From JAHIZC01 sp043813305 (GTDB taxonomy: Bacteria > Omnitrophota > Gorgyraeia > Gygaellales > Profunditerraquicolaceae), in assembly GCA_043813305.1 (NCBI GenBank), contig JBDRLC010000041.1, positions 1-25,306 on the forward strand: DNA of 25,306 nucleotides. Direction: 5' to 3'. Under the pieces are notes generated by a model that was not told the origin of the DNA, ran no database searches, and worked only from the letters and a program-made list of their open reading frames with translations. Below, piece by piece: positions 8,081-14,441 of this stretch (position 1 is the first letter of the stretch; each line of letters begins with the position of its first letter). Both the position numbers and the translations under genes were made by a program.

Positions 8081-8707
8081 ATGAAGTCAAAAATTATCGG
8101 CACCTTCCAAAATATCTGTAATACTGATGTAATTAATGAATTTGCAAAAACAATTAGTGGCAAAAAAGTATTAGAAATTGGCTGCGGGGGAGGTAAACGG
8201 ACTACACTCTTTAAAAACACAGGATGTAAGGTTACTGGAATAGATATTATCGACACAAGAAAATCTGATTTTAGTGCCGGGTATGATTTTATCATAGCCG
8301 ATGGAATAAACTTACCTTTTAGAGATGAAGCTTTTGATGTAGTAGTATCATTTGATGTTATCGAACACCTTGATAGAGATGAATTATTTTTAAGCGAGGC
8401 TTCTCGTGTATGCAGAAAAGGAGGAATACTCGTCGTAGGCACTCCTAACCGTAATAGATTATCTAATAGATTAAGAAAGTTGTTGGGTAAAAAAATCAGC
8501 TATCCCTTAAAATTGGGGAAGGGCTGTGTTCATTTAAGAGAATATAGCATAGATGAGCTTGTCAAGCTGGTAAAGAAAGTTGGTTGCGAGGTAATAAAAA
8601 ATAATTATGTTTGGTTTGGCTTAATAGGAATTGGCGGGTTTAAGCGTTTTCCTTCTTTTCTTAATAAGTGGGTCCAGTATCTGCTTCTATTTGCAAGGAA
8701 GCTATGA
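8081..8707 (+). CDS. Class I SAM-dependent methyltransferase (Methyltransf_11 type)
   Basis: 208 residues. Motif I is VLEIGCGGGKRT (about 30-41); an acidic end of strand 2 (GIDIID) follows, then IIADGINLPF, and VVVSFDVIEHLDRDEL as motif IV and post-motif. GTPNRNRLSNRL follows. These features mark a small-molecule or lipid/sugar methyltransferase of the UbiE/Methyltransf_11 class; the substrate cannot be read from sequence. The last ~25 residues are hydrophobic and basic (KWVQYLLLFARKL), perhaps membrane-associating. It starts 20 nt after the regulator stop and may be in the same transcript, though codon style is more AT-rich than its upstream neighbours. Confidence 0.85.
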   Translation: MKSKIIGTFQNICNTDVINEFAKTISGKKVLEIGCGGGKRTTLFKNTGCKVTGIDIIDTRKSDFSAGYDFIIADGINLPFRDEAFDVVVSFDVIEHLDRDELFLSEASRVCRKGGILVVGTPNRNRLSNRLRKLLGKKISYPLKLGKGCVHLREYSIDELVKLVKKVGCEVIKNNYVWFGLIGIGGFKRFPSFLNKWVQYLLLFARKL

Positions 8708-8765
8708 AGCACAATACCCACCGAAAGCTTTCTTACTCCTTCAATAACTAACCAACTTGCATAAT

Positions 8766-8820
8766 GGTGCGCGGGGAGAGATTTGAACTCTCGCAACCTA
8801 AAGCCTGTTTTATCTAGCAT
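8766..8820 (-). tRNA. Orphan 3' portion of a tRNA (T arm, acceptor strand, CCA)
   Basis: On the minus strand GAGAG-TTCAAAT-CTCTC forms a full T arm, followed by acceptor strand CCCGCGC, A73 and an encoded CCA ending at 8766. The matching 5' acceptor strand would be GCGCGGG, which is exactly that of the tRNA-Leu at 9544, but no 5' half, D arm or clear anticodon arm lies next to it. The endonuclease gene ends inside this piece (stop at 8810-8812). It is probably a tRNA remnant or one end of an interrupted tRNA; the residual TAAAAC...GGCTTTAGG could belong to a Leu-like long variable region, which is uncertain. Confidence 0.6.
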
Positions 8821-9445
8821 CTAAGAATGATTCAAATACTTTCTTCTTCCGCTCTAAATAAAGATCGCACTTTCTATTATACATAAATCTATAAAGAGCC
8901 AAACTATCAGTTATAGCATATCCCAATTCCATAACCCTACTAGCATGCCGCAAATAACCTTTGCTTAAACCTGGCTTTTTAAGTAATCCTTGTCGCAATT
9001 CTTTTATAAATTCAGGGCTCCCCGAACAAAACGTAGTTCTTATTTGCCAAGCATGCTTCCAGCGAGCTTCTTTCCAAATAAAAACACTACCATCTCCATC
9101 AAATAAACCACGTATAAAATGAGCAAGGTATCTCTTAGGAATTGTGGGGAATCGTGCTCTTTCTGACTTTCGAGGTATCAAACCAAGTCTAATTAAATCA
9201 TTATAAATCTGTCTATTTCTAATTTGAATACGATAACCTCTTTCTTTCCTGCCAATCTTATGTCCAGACTTTAGCTTCTGCTTTATTAATACAAGATGTT
9301 TTATGTCTTTACTCGTTATATCTAAGCCGTGATATCCATTTTTATGTTCCACCAGACAACCGTCTGCAAAAATAAAACCTAATATATAGGCCATGGCAGA
9401 TGACCAACTACTAAAAAATTTTGCATTGATCTTAGGTCTTAACAT
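8810..9445 (-). CDS. LAGLIDADG homing endonuclease
   Basis: 211 residues with two LAGLIDADG helices: AYILGFIFADG at 19-29 and HFIRGLFDGDG at 109-119, each ending in the acidic metal-binding residue. Two motifs in about 200 residues is the size of a monomeric two-repeat enzyme, so it may cut an asymmetric DNA site. No intein splice residues flank it. The gene starts 15 nt after the 3' end of tRNA-Leu and its stop lies inside an orphan tRNA 3' piece, so a tRNA gene is the probable target or home. It appears intact. Confidence 0.88.
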   Translation of the reverse strand: MLRPKINAKFFSSWSSAMAYILGFIFADGCLVEHKNGYHGLDITSKDIKHLVLIKQKLKSGHKIGRKERGYRIQIRNRQIYNDLIRLGLIPRKSERARFPTIPKRYLAHFIRGLFDGDGSVFIWKEARWKHAWQIRTTFCSGSPEFIKELRQGLLKKPGLSKGYLRHASRVMELGYAITDSLALYRFMYNRKCDLYLERKKKVFESFLDAR

Positions 9446-9460
9446 ATTATTTCATACCAA

Positions 9461-9544
9461 TGCGCGGGAGGAGACTTGAACTCCTACGGCCTCATCAGCC
9501 ACATGCCCCTCAAACATGCGTGTCTGCCATTCCACCACCCGCGC
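9461..9544 (-). tRNA. tRNA-Leu (anticodon GAG)
   Basis: Minus-strand sequence from 9544 starts GCGCGGGTGGTGGAATGGCAG and ends CCCGCGCA at 9461. The acceptor stem GCGCGGG/CCCGCGC is perfect. The anticodon arm is CATGT-TTGAGGG-GCATG (anticodon GAG), the long variable arm GGC...GCC marks a class II tRNA, and the T arm is AGGAG-TTCAAGT-CTCCT. No CCA is encoded (TTGG follows), in contrast to tRNA-Glu in this window and to the orphan tRNA 3' piece. Confidence 0.95.
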
Positions 9545-9545
9545 G

Positions 9546-9663
9546 TCGTTAAAATAATTTTGCCTATCTTAAAAATAAACCTATCAACTCGTAGTTGGGC
9601 TTTAAAAACACTAACTACTTAACCTAACTACCAAACCGGCATCCTTACCCTAACCCAATAACT
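9546..9663 (-). terminator. Intergenic stretch with weak candidate terminator after gspK
   Basis: These bases separate the gspK stop from tRNA-Leu, both on the minus strand. A short stem CAACT-ACG-AGTTG (9585-9597) is followed about 8 nt later by GTTTATTTTT. The stem is only 5 bp and the T run is not adjacent, so this is a weak intrinsic-terminator candidate for the long secretion array. Nothing else convincing is visible. Confidence 0.25.
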
Positions 9664-10596
9664 TTACTGTTCACGCCAGGAGATAATCTTCTTGGTCTTG
9701 GGGTGAATCAGTATCGAGTAACGGACTCCATCCTTACCTTTCACCTGAGGGATAATATTAAAGCGTAAATATTCTGATTTAACACTGAGGGTATCCGCCG
9801 CCAAATCAAATAAGGCCTGCTGCTCACTTAAAGCCAGTCCTATAAAACTATCAAGGTAAGAGACTATCGTCGCTGAATCCGTAAATGCTCCGTCATCATC
9901 CGTATCCTCTTTACCGTCCTCTCCTTCGTATTCATTGCGATAGCGTATAATTTTTTCAATTATCTTTTCATCCAGGCCGAGAACAGAAAGCACTGCGCTT
10001 GAGACGGTATTAATGTTTATTTTACCCGCTCCGTGCACTGTAATCAAGTCTTTAAATTGATCGAATGTCTCTTTATCAATACCCTCGATTAATAAAAGTT
10101 CCTCTTTCCATTTAAAAGGCCTTCTGCTGGAAGTTGTAATTGCCTGGGCCAAAACTTCATCTAACCCAGGGAGCTTCTCTAACCTTGCACTTGAAGCTAG
10201 ATTAATATTAATCAATGCGCTTTCGTCAATAATCATTTCCTCTTCATCTACGGTAAGCCTATCTATAAAATAATATTTATAACTCGTATTTTCGCAAAAT
10301 ACCACCTGTTGCTCTTGGGTCAATTCTCTCGGGGAGTCATATTCTGGCGTATAGTCAGCGATACGGTCAAAGAAAACGCGCTGCAAGGCTGCCTTTGCCA
10401 AAGGCAAAGAGATGGTTGAACGCATAAAAAAATTTGTAAATTTTATCTGCTGAAAGACAAAATGCGCCAGGGCGATGCTTAAAAGCGATAAAACTGCCAC
10501 TGACCAAAGGCTAACAATTAGTATGCTTCCCCTCTTGCCCCGTTGGTGCTCGCAGCAACGGGGTTTAGGCCGTGGGTATAAAAATTGTTCTGACAT
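9664..10596 (-). CDS. gspK: GspK-like minor pseudopilin
   Basis: 310 residues. The N-terminal part reads RGKRGSILIVSLWSVAVLSLL, a GspK-type prepilin signal (cleavage after Gly, then a hydrophobic helix). Two helix-hairpin-helix-like repeats (ININLASSARLEKLPGL about 128-144, and ININTVSSAVLSVLGLDE about 192-209) are typical of the GspK family. An Asp-rich loop (EDGKEDTDDDG) could bind calcium. GspK caps the pseudopilus tip with GspI and GspJ. The start at 10596 overlaps the end of gspJ by 32 nt and gives a leader of about 24 residues; that leader contains a hairpin (10538-10563) related to the palindromic elements. Confidence 0.88.
   Translation of the reverse strand: MSEQFLYPRPKPRCCEHQRGKRGSILIVSLWSVAVLSLLSIALAHFVFQQIKFTNFFMRSTISLPLAKAALQRVFFDRIADYTPEYDSPRELTQEQQVVFCENTSYKYYFIDRLTVDEEEMIIDESALININLASSARLEKLPGLDEVLAQAITTSSRRPFKWKEELLLIEGIDKETFDQFKDLITVHGAGKININTVSSAVLSVLGLDEKIIEKIIRYRNEYEGEDGKEDTDDDGAFTDSATIVSYLDSFIGLALSEQQALFDLAADTLSVKSEYLRFNIIPQVKGKDGVRYSILIHPKTKKIISWREQ
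10538..10563. repeat. Short hairpin in the gspK leader, degenerate palindromic element
   Basis: CCCCGTTG (10538-10545) and CAACGGGG (10556-10563) are perfect inverted repeats around a 10-nt loop. The outer CCCCGTT matches the ends of the larger elements, and the hairpin sits in the prepilin leader like the copies in gspG, gspI and gspJ. It lacks the TAGA continuation and a clear GGGGTNNAC pair, so membership in the family is uncertain. Confidence 0.5.
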
Positions 10597-11194
10597 ATGC
10601 CTTTTCTTCTTTGGTAGTTATCTTTAATTTTACTGCCAGAGGAAGACCAATCTGATCCCAGACCTCCGTCCAAAGATATGAATTTTCTGCTAAATCAAAA
10701 TAGAAATATGAAAACTTTAATTCCTCTATCTCTTCTATATAGGCCTTCGGCTCAGATCCTTCCGGAAGCCCCTGTAAAATATCTGCTAAGGTATCGACAC
10801 TGCGTAAGAGCGCATCATCCCCTTGATCAAAAGAATAGCTTATACGAACAATCTCTGAATCCTGAACCTGCGCAAAACTGACCTCTTCTTCAGTTCCTAA
10901 AAATCCTATTTCCGGGAAATTAAAAGTCTGTCTTAATTCCCGGCATAGCTTCTCAAGCTTAATTATAACCCTACTCTGCTCTAAATTGACTTCTTTTGCC
11001 CGGCGCCAGATATTCATTCCCGTGCTAAATGTAGAATATACCGCTATGCTCACTATCGCATAGATACTGGCTGCAATCAGCAACTCTACAAGAGTAAACC
11101 CCGTCAGGTCTATTCTTCTATCTAACGGGGCCAAACCCTTACTCAGTTTCTGCTTCCAAACCAAAACGCGGTAAGTATGTCGCCAACTCTGCAT
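10565..11194 (-). CDS. gspJ: GspJ-like minor pseudopilin, leader altered by palindromic insert
   Basis: Up to 209 residues. The class III signal LTG|FTLVELLIAASIYAIV is intact, followed by GspJ-like sequence (STFSTGMNIWRRAKEVNLEQ). GspJ belongs to the pseudopilus tip complex. The true start is unclear: the ATG at 11194 lies 56 nt inside gspI, and in-frame TTG codons occur nearer the signal. The leader reads KGLAPLDRRIDLTGFT, i.e. two copies of the KGFT-type site with a 36-bp insert (copy 5) between; without it the protein would begin ...SKGFTLVEL. The gene overlaps both gspI and gspK, as expected for coupled translation in a T2SS operon. Confidence 0.85.
   Translation of the reverse strand: MQSWRHTYRVLVWKQKLSKGLAPLDRRIDLTGFTLVELLIAASIYAIVSIAVYSTFSTGMNIWRRAKEVNLEQSRVIIKLEKLCRELRQTFNFPEIGFLGTEEEVSFAQVQDSEIVRISYSFDQGDDALLRSVDTLADILQGLPEGSEPKAYIEEIEELKFSYFYFDLAENSYLWTEVWDQIGLPLAVKLKITTKEEKAYVRTIFIPTA
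11094..11138. repeat. Palindromic element copy 5, inside gspJ leader
   Basis: Arms CCCCGTCAG (11099-11107) and CTAACGGGG (11122-11130) pair with one G-T. On the coding strand a degenerate GGGTTTGGC (11138-11130) precedes and GGGGTTTAC (11102-11094) follows. The offset between the two copies is 36 bp, a multiple of three, so the frame is kept. It is the shortest of the three pseudopilin copies and has almost no core. Confidence 0.75.
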
Positions 11195-11645
11195 CTTTAG
11201 CTATATTAGCTTCCTTCCAGCCTAATTTAACACACACCTCGACTAACTCCTCTATTAAATATTCAGGGCTCTCTATCTCCTTAATCTCAGAGATCCAGCT
11301 GAACTCTCTGCTGCCTAACTCTTTTGTTCCTGAATCAGCTCCCAATATGAATATACCCTGGTTCTCGTAAGCGTAAATTTCGAGTTCAGTTATCTTATTC
11401 TGAGCAAATTTTACTGCCTCGATATAATTCTGACTTGCATTCAACCCGCGTACAGAACTCATATAAGATTGTATGATAATCACTAAACCGAATCCTAAAA
11501 TCGCTACGCTGATTAAAAGCTCAGCCAGGGTAAACCCCGTTAGAGATAGGAAACATTTTGGACGTTTCCGTAAATCTCTGCTTTCATAATGCATCTCTAA
11601 CGAGGTAAATCCCTTATCCTTTTTACCAATTCGTAACATCATCAT
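11139..11645 (-). CDS. gspI: GspI-like minor pseudopilin, leader altered by palindromic insert
   Basis: The preferred start is one of three consecutive ATGs at 11645/11642/11639, overlapping the end of gspG; the longer frame back to 11849 is only gspG read in another frame. From 11645 the protein is 168 residues: MMMLRIGKKDKGFTSLE, an insert-encoded stretch, then the real signal SLTG|FTLAELLISVAILGF and a GspI-like body (YIEAVKFAQNKITELE). Deleting the 75-bp insert gives ...KKDKGFTLAELL, a normal prepilin. The insert also supplies a Met codon at 11594 that would give a 20-residue basic leader ending at the cleavage site, though no ribosome site precedes it. Confidence 0.85.
   Translation of the reverse strand: MMMLRIGKKDKGFTSLEMHYESRDLRKRPKCFLSLTGFTLAELLISVAILGFGLVIIIQSYMSSVRGLNASQNYIEAVKFAQNKITELEIYAYENQGIFILGADSGTKELGSREFSWISEIKEIESPEYLIEELVEVCVKLGWKEANIAKDAELATYLPRFGLEAETE
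11530..11613. repeat. Palindromic element copy 3, MITE-like, inside gspI leader
   Basis: Arms CCCCGTTAGAGAT (11535-11547) and ATCTCTAACGAGG (11593-11605) differ at one base. On the coding strand, direct copies GGGATTTAC (11613-11605) and GGGGTTTAC (11538-11530) flank it; their offset is 75 bp, so the frame is kept. The core starts AGGAAACATTTT and contains GTTTCCGTAAAT, both of which also occur near the arm and inside copy 4 (AGGAAACGTTTT; GTTTCCGTAAAT), as expected of an internal-deletion derivative of the GIY-YIG copy. Confidence 0.85.
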
Positions 11646-12300
11646 CCGTTCCCGGCTGTCCGTCTTTACCCAGGGAGGAAAGATCGTAACTTCCCGTATT
11701 TTGCTCTCCGGGATATTTATATACATAAGCCCTGCCCCAGGGATCAGCTGATTTTTTCTTAATGTAAGGCCCGCGCCAACTTCCTCCCGAGGAGGGATCG
11801 CTGAATAAACCATCCAGGCTGTCCGGGAAAACCCCCATATCCAGCTCATAAAGATCTAATGCTAAAGCAAGGCTGGATTCAATATCTGCCTGAGCCGCCT
11901 GAATACGTGCCTGCTCAGATCGTCCGGCTAAGCGCGGCATGACCATTGCAGATAATATCCCGATAATAATCACCACCAACATCAACTCGATTAAAGTAAA
12001 CCCCGTTAGAGATAGGAAACGTTTTAATCTATTTTTTAAGTAACGTTTACCCATGCCGGATTTCAAATATTTTTCTCTCGCTATTGCATCATATTTATTC
12101 AAACAAGCTTCATAGTAAATCGGATTAAAGGATCCTCTATTCCTGGTAGAGAAAACCTTTCCTGAATTATGCTCTTTAAAACGTTTCCGTAAATTGTTGG
12201 TTATCCCTGTATACATTTTGCCATCCTTTCTGCTCTTTAATACATAAGTATACCACCTATGATTAATCTCTAACGGGGTAAATCCCTTTTCTCTTTTCAT
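11623..12300 (-). CDS. gspG: GspG major pseudopilin fused in frame to a GIY-YIG nuclease inserted in its signal sequence
   Basis: The ATG at 12300 is 6 nt after GGAGGT and is preferred over that at 12306. Its product has 225 residues: MKREKGFTPLE, then a GIY-YIG domain (WYTYVL...MYTGIT, LRKRFKEHN with the Arg, PIYYEACLN with the Glu, REKYLKSG), then SLTG|FTLIELMLVVIIIGI and a complete GspG body ending GKDGQPGTDDDVTNW, the calcium-binding tail of GspG. Taking out the 282-bp insert restores MKREKGFTLIELMLVV. The nuclease has no start of its own and borrows the pilin's. An ATG inside it (12054) would give the pilin an 18-residue basic leader but lacks a ribosome site. Whether the pilin is made from the fusion or from this ATG is open. 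Confidence 0.88.
   Translation of the reverse strand: MKREKGFTPLEINHRWYTYVLKSRKDGKMYTGITNNLRKRFKEHNSGKVFSTRNRGSFNPIYYEACLNKYDAIAREKYLKSGMGKRYLKNRLKRFLSLTGFTLIELMLVVIIIGILSAMVMPRLAGRSEQARIQAAQADIESSLALALDLYELDMGVFPDSLDGLFSDPSSGGSWRGPYIKKKSADPWGRAYVYKYPGEQNTGSYDLSSLGKDGQPGTDDDVTNW
11996..12286 (-). mobile_element. GIY-YIG-encoding palindromic element (copy 4), inside gspG
   Basis: Perfect 13-bp terminal arms CCCCGTTAGAGAT (12001-12013) and ATCTCTAACGGGG (12266-12278) enclose a GIY-YIG nuclease reading frame. On the coding strand, direct copies GGGATTTAC (12286-12278) and GGGGTTTAC (12004-11996) flank the unit, spaced 282 bp, which preserves the pilin frame. All nuclease motifs look intact, so this is the candidate autonomous member of the family. 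The mobility claim is inference from inverted ends, flanking direct repeats, related deleted copies and the clean paper excision. Confidence 0.8.
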
Positions 12301-12326
12301 AATCATACCTCCTTCGATGAATAGAT

Positions 12327-12482
12327 AACTTACGGAGTGAAACGAACGTAAGTTATAGGCGAAGCCGTCTTTGAATTGAACCCCACACCCAGTTATTAAC
12401 CCAGATGCTTAAAATATCTGGGTGTGGGGTAAATTCAGCCACACAACTTATGTCCGCCTATGCTCCATAAGTTGTGGCTTCG
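12327..12482. other. Highly structured intergenic region between gspM and gspG (three strong hairpins)
   Basis: The 183 nt between gspM and gspG hold three inverted repeats in series: AACTTACG (12327-12334)/CGTAAGTT (12347-12354); CCCCACACCCAG (12381-12392)/CTGGGTGTGGGG (12418-12429), perfect over 12 bp; and CACAACTTATG (12442-12452)/CATAAGTTGTG (12466-12476). An outer pair CGAAGCC (12360-12366)/GGCTTCG (12476-12482) could close two of them. It lies just upstream of the gspG ribosome site. Possible roles are a transcript-processing or stability element that raises gspG expression, or another small mobile palindromic unit; the sequence does not decide. Confidence 0.8.
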
Positions 12483-12483
12483 T

Positions 12484-13023
12484 TTAGGAAAATGAAATCG
12501 CCAAGATGTCTGCCTCAAACTGTATCTGACTGGAAGTATCGTCTTTGGCTGATAGAGCAACTCTGTCTATTTTAAAAAGAATATCCGCATTTTCCAGATT
12601 ATAAATGAAATCAAAGATTTTCTTCATATCCCCCTCGGCGCGCAACTTCAACATATATACTTTATACCCGGCCTCTTCGGTGCTTTGCTCTGGGCTCATG
12701 TTCGATATCGATAATTTGGATTTGCTGGCGATTGCTTCCACCTTGGTTAGGATTATCGTAACAATATCCTCTTCTGTACCTTTTAGGCTTAGATAGCGTT
12801 CAATTTGGGACTTTGCCTTCAGGATCTCATCTTTACGCTGCATCAATCCGATGTACTTTCGAATCTCCAACTGAGAATCATGCGCCTTGCGTGAGGAAGA
12901 AATCAATTTATCGCGGATAGGATCAAACATAAGCAGTTTAAAGGTCATGATAACCAGAAGCGTTCCCACGACAACCGCCAATATTAATTCGCGTTTATTA
13001 AGTTTTTTAATTTGGATTTTCAT
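12484..13023 (-). CDS. gspM: GspM/PilO-like inner-membrane assembly protein
   Basis: 179 residues. A basic cytoplasmic start (MKIQIKKLNKRE) precedes one membrane helix (about 13-32), a coiled coil (about 36-75) and a ferredoxin-like domain (about 85-178) of the PilO/GspM type (LKLRAEGDMKKIFDFIYNLE is the characteristic helix). It should pair with the PilM/PilN-like (GspL) protein to form the platform between the cytoplasmic ATPase and the pseudopilus. The start overlaps the gspL stop by 4 nt, so translation is coupled. Overall similarity to PilO and GspM is structural; the name follows from operon position. Confidence 0.82.
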   Translation of the reverse strand: MKIQIKKLNKRELILAVVVGTLLVIMTFKLLMFDPIRDKLISSSRKAHDSQLEIRKYIGLMQRKDEILKAKSQIERYLSLKGTEEDIVTIILTKVEAIASKSKLSISNMSPEQSTEEAGYKVYMLKLRAEGDMKKIFDFIYNLENADILFKIDRVALSAKDDTSSQIQFEADILAISFS

Positions 13024-14423
13024 TTTAATGACAATTCAAAATTCACTAATTCCTTGCCCTGCTGTGTCCGCCTGCGCATATATCGCGTCTGCACGCTGCT
13101 AAAGAAATCAGAACTGTTAAGGATTTTTACAAAATCAGAAACATCGACCATCTGAGGAGCAAAACCGCGAATACTAAAATCTTTCTGCCACTGCCAGTTG
13201 AAATTAGTCAAAGTGACAGTATCCGGCACCAGGCTCGTCAATTCATAAATATAGGCGGCTACAGACTGACTGGCATTAAAATATTTTCTGGTGATTCTTA
13301 TTTTCTGGGCGGTATCTAAAACCTCTCCCGCTGATTCTTTCAACTCTGCAATACGGGAAATCAGCGTAGCAGTGCGCGCTTCAAACTGATTTATCCGAAT
13401 TAATGCCCCGGCTCCTGCCAGAACAAAAATATAAATTACGCAAACACCGAAGATCAGCAACTGTTTGACCTTCTGCTGCATCTCCCTCTTTATCTGGGCC
13501 TCAGGAAGAGCAAGGCAAAGGTCTTCTTTCTTCCTGTAGGCACTAAAGCCCAACACGCCTGATAAAGAAATGCTCTTATAATCTTTAGCGTTGATATGTT
13601 TTAATTCCGGATATTTTATAATCTGTGGTTTTAAGTTTAAATCCTTTTCAAAGATACCCTGCAAAAAGCCTGCCTCTTCAGTGGCGCCGGTGACAAATAC
13701 ATGATTTAATTGAATATTGGGTAATTCACCGTTAAAAACAACCAAAGCCTGCTTTAACCCGGAGATAAAGTTTTTTCTGTCCTGCTCCTGCTTTAGCTGC
13801 CCTGAGCCCTGAGAGATCACAACGCTTGATCTCAGGTTCTGATTATGTACCAGCATAAAATCGCTAAAATTATGGTCGATATCTAAAAGCAAAAAATCCG
13901 AATGGAATAAAGATTTATCTTTTACGGTCTGATACAAGTGATTGATTGCCCCCTGCGAGCTGATCAGCATTGCATCGGGCAGAATATTACGGGTCATAAA
14001 TGAATTAAATATATTGCGCAGGATCTCACGGTGGGCTATTGCCAGCAGGATCTGGCTGTTGCTGATTCCGTCAAAACCTAAGTTCTGATGGCTCCAGATA
14101 ATCTCTTCTTTCGGATAAGGCACCTGCCTGACTACATGCAGGCCAAGCATAGACTGAATCTCTTCCTGATTACGGGAAGGCAGGTCCAGGCGGCGCAGGG
14201 TTATCTTGTTGCGGCTAAGCACCACTGTAACTTCCAGATTTTTACTCTGTTTTAACTCGTTGAAGACGGTGCTTATTGCATTTTTGATATTGATGAAGTC
14301 GAGCCCTTCCAGCGGTTCCACTATAATCTTGGTATTCTCGCCGTGTTTTTTTATCGCGGAAGGCCAGGTAACGACTGTCTTAAGCCATCCTTCGGAAAAC
14401 TCTATAGTTACTTTCCTCTTCAT
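13020..14423 (-). CDS. gspL: GspL-like protein (PilM-like actin fold fused to PilN-like domain)
   Basis: 467 residues. Residues about 1-300 resemble the actin-like PilM/GspL cytoplasmic domain (LSRNKITLRRLDLPSR, IQSMLGLHVVRQVPYPKEEI, FLLLDIDHNFSDFML). One membrane helix (about 320-342) is followed by a coiled coil and a PilN-type periplasmic domain (YIYELTSLVPDTVTLTNFNW, FSIRGFAPQMVDVSDFVKIL). GspL links the GspE ATPase to the membrane platform. It lies between gspF and gspM, as expected for the system. The fusion of PilM and PilN modules is the normal GspL architecture. Confidence 0.85.
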   Translation of the reverse strand: MKRKVTIEFSEGWLKTVVTWPSAIKKHGENTKIIVEPLEGLDFINIKNAISTVFNELKQSKNLEVTVVLSRNKITLRRLDLPSRNQEEIQSMLGLHVVRQVPYPKEEIIWSHQNLGFDGISNSQILLAIAHREILRNIFNSFMTRNILPDAMLISSQGAINHLYQTVKDKSLFHSDFLLLDIDHNFSDFMLVHNQNLRSSVVISQGSGQLKQEQDRKNFISGLKQALVVFNGELPNIQLNHVFVTGATEEAGFLQGIFEKDLNLKPQIIKYPELKHINAKDYKSISLSGVLGFSAYRKKEDLCLALPEAQIKREMQQKVKQLLIFGVCVIYIFVLAGAGALIRINQFEARTATLISRIAELKESAGEVLDTAQKIRITRKYFNASQSVAAYIYELTSLVPDTVTLTNFNWQWQKDFSIRGFAPQMVDVSDFVKILNSSDFFSSVQTRYMRRRTQQGKELVNFELSLK

Positions 14424-14441
14424 CTAATCCGAATCCTTAGT

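Noticed and set aside
8766..9544. Complete group I intron in a tRNA gene
   Set aside because: Only 15 nt separate the intact tRNA-Leu from the endonuclease start, leaving no room for the 5' exon and the intron core.
11646..11849. N-terminal extension of gspI back to an ATG at 11849
   Set aside because: This part is gspG coding sequence read in another frame on the same strand; it has no pilin-like sequence, and three ATGs at 11639-11645 immediately precede the KKDKGFT leader.
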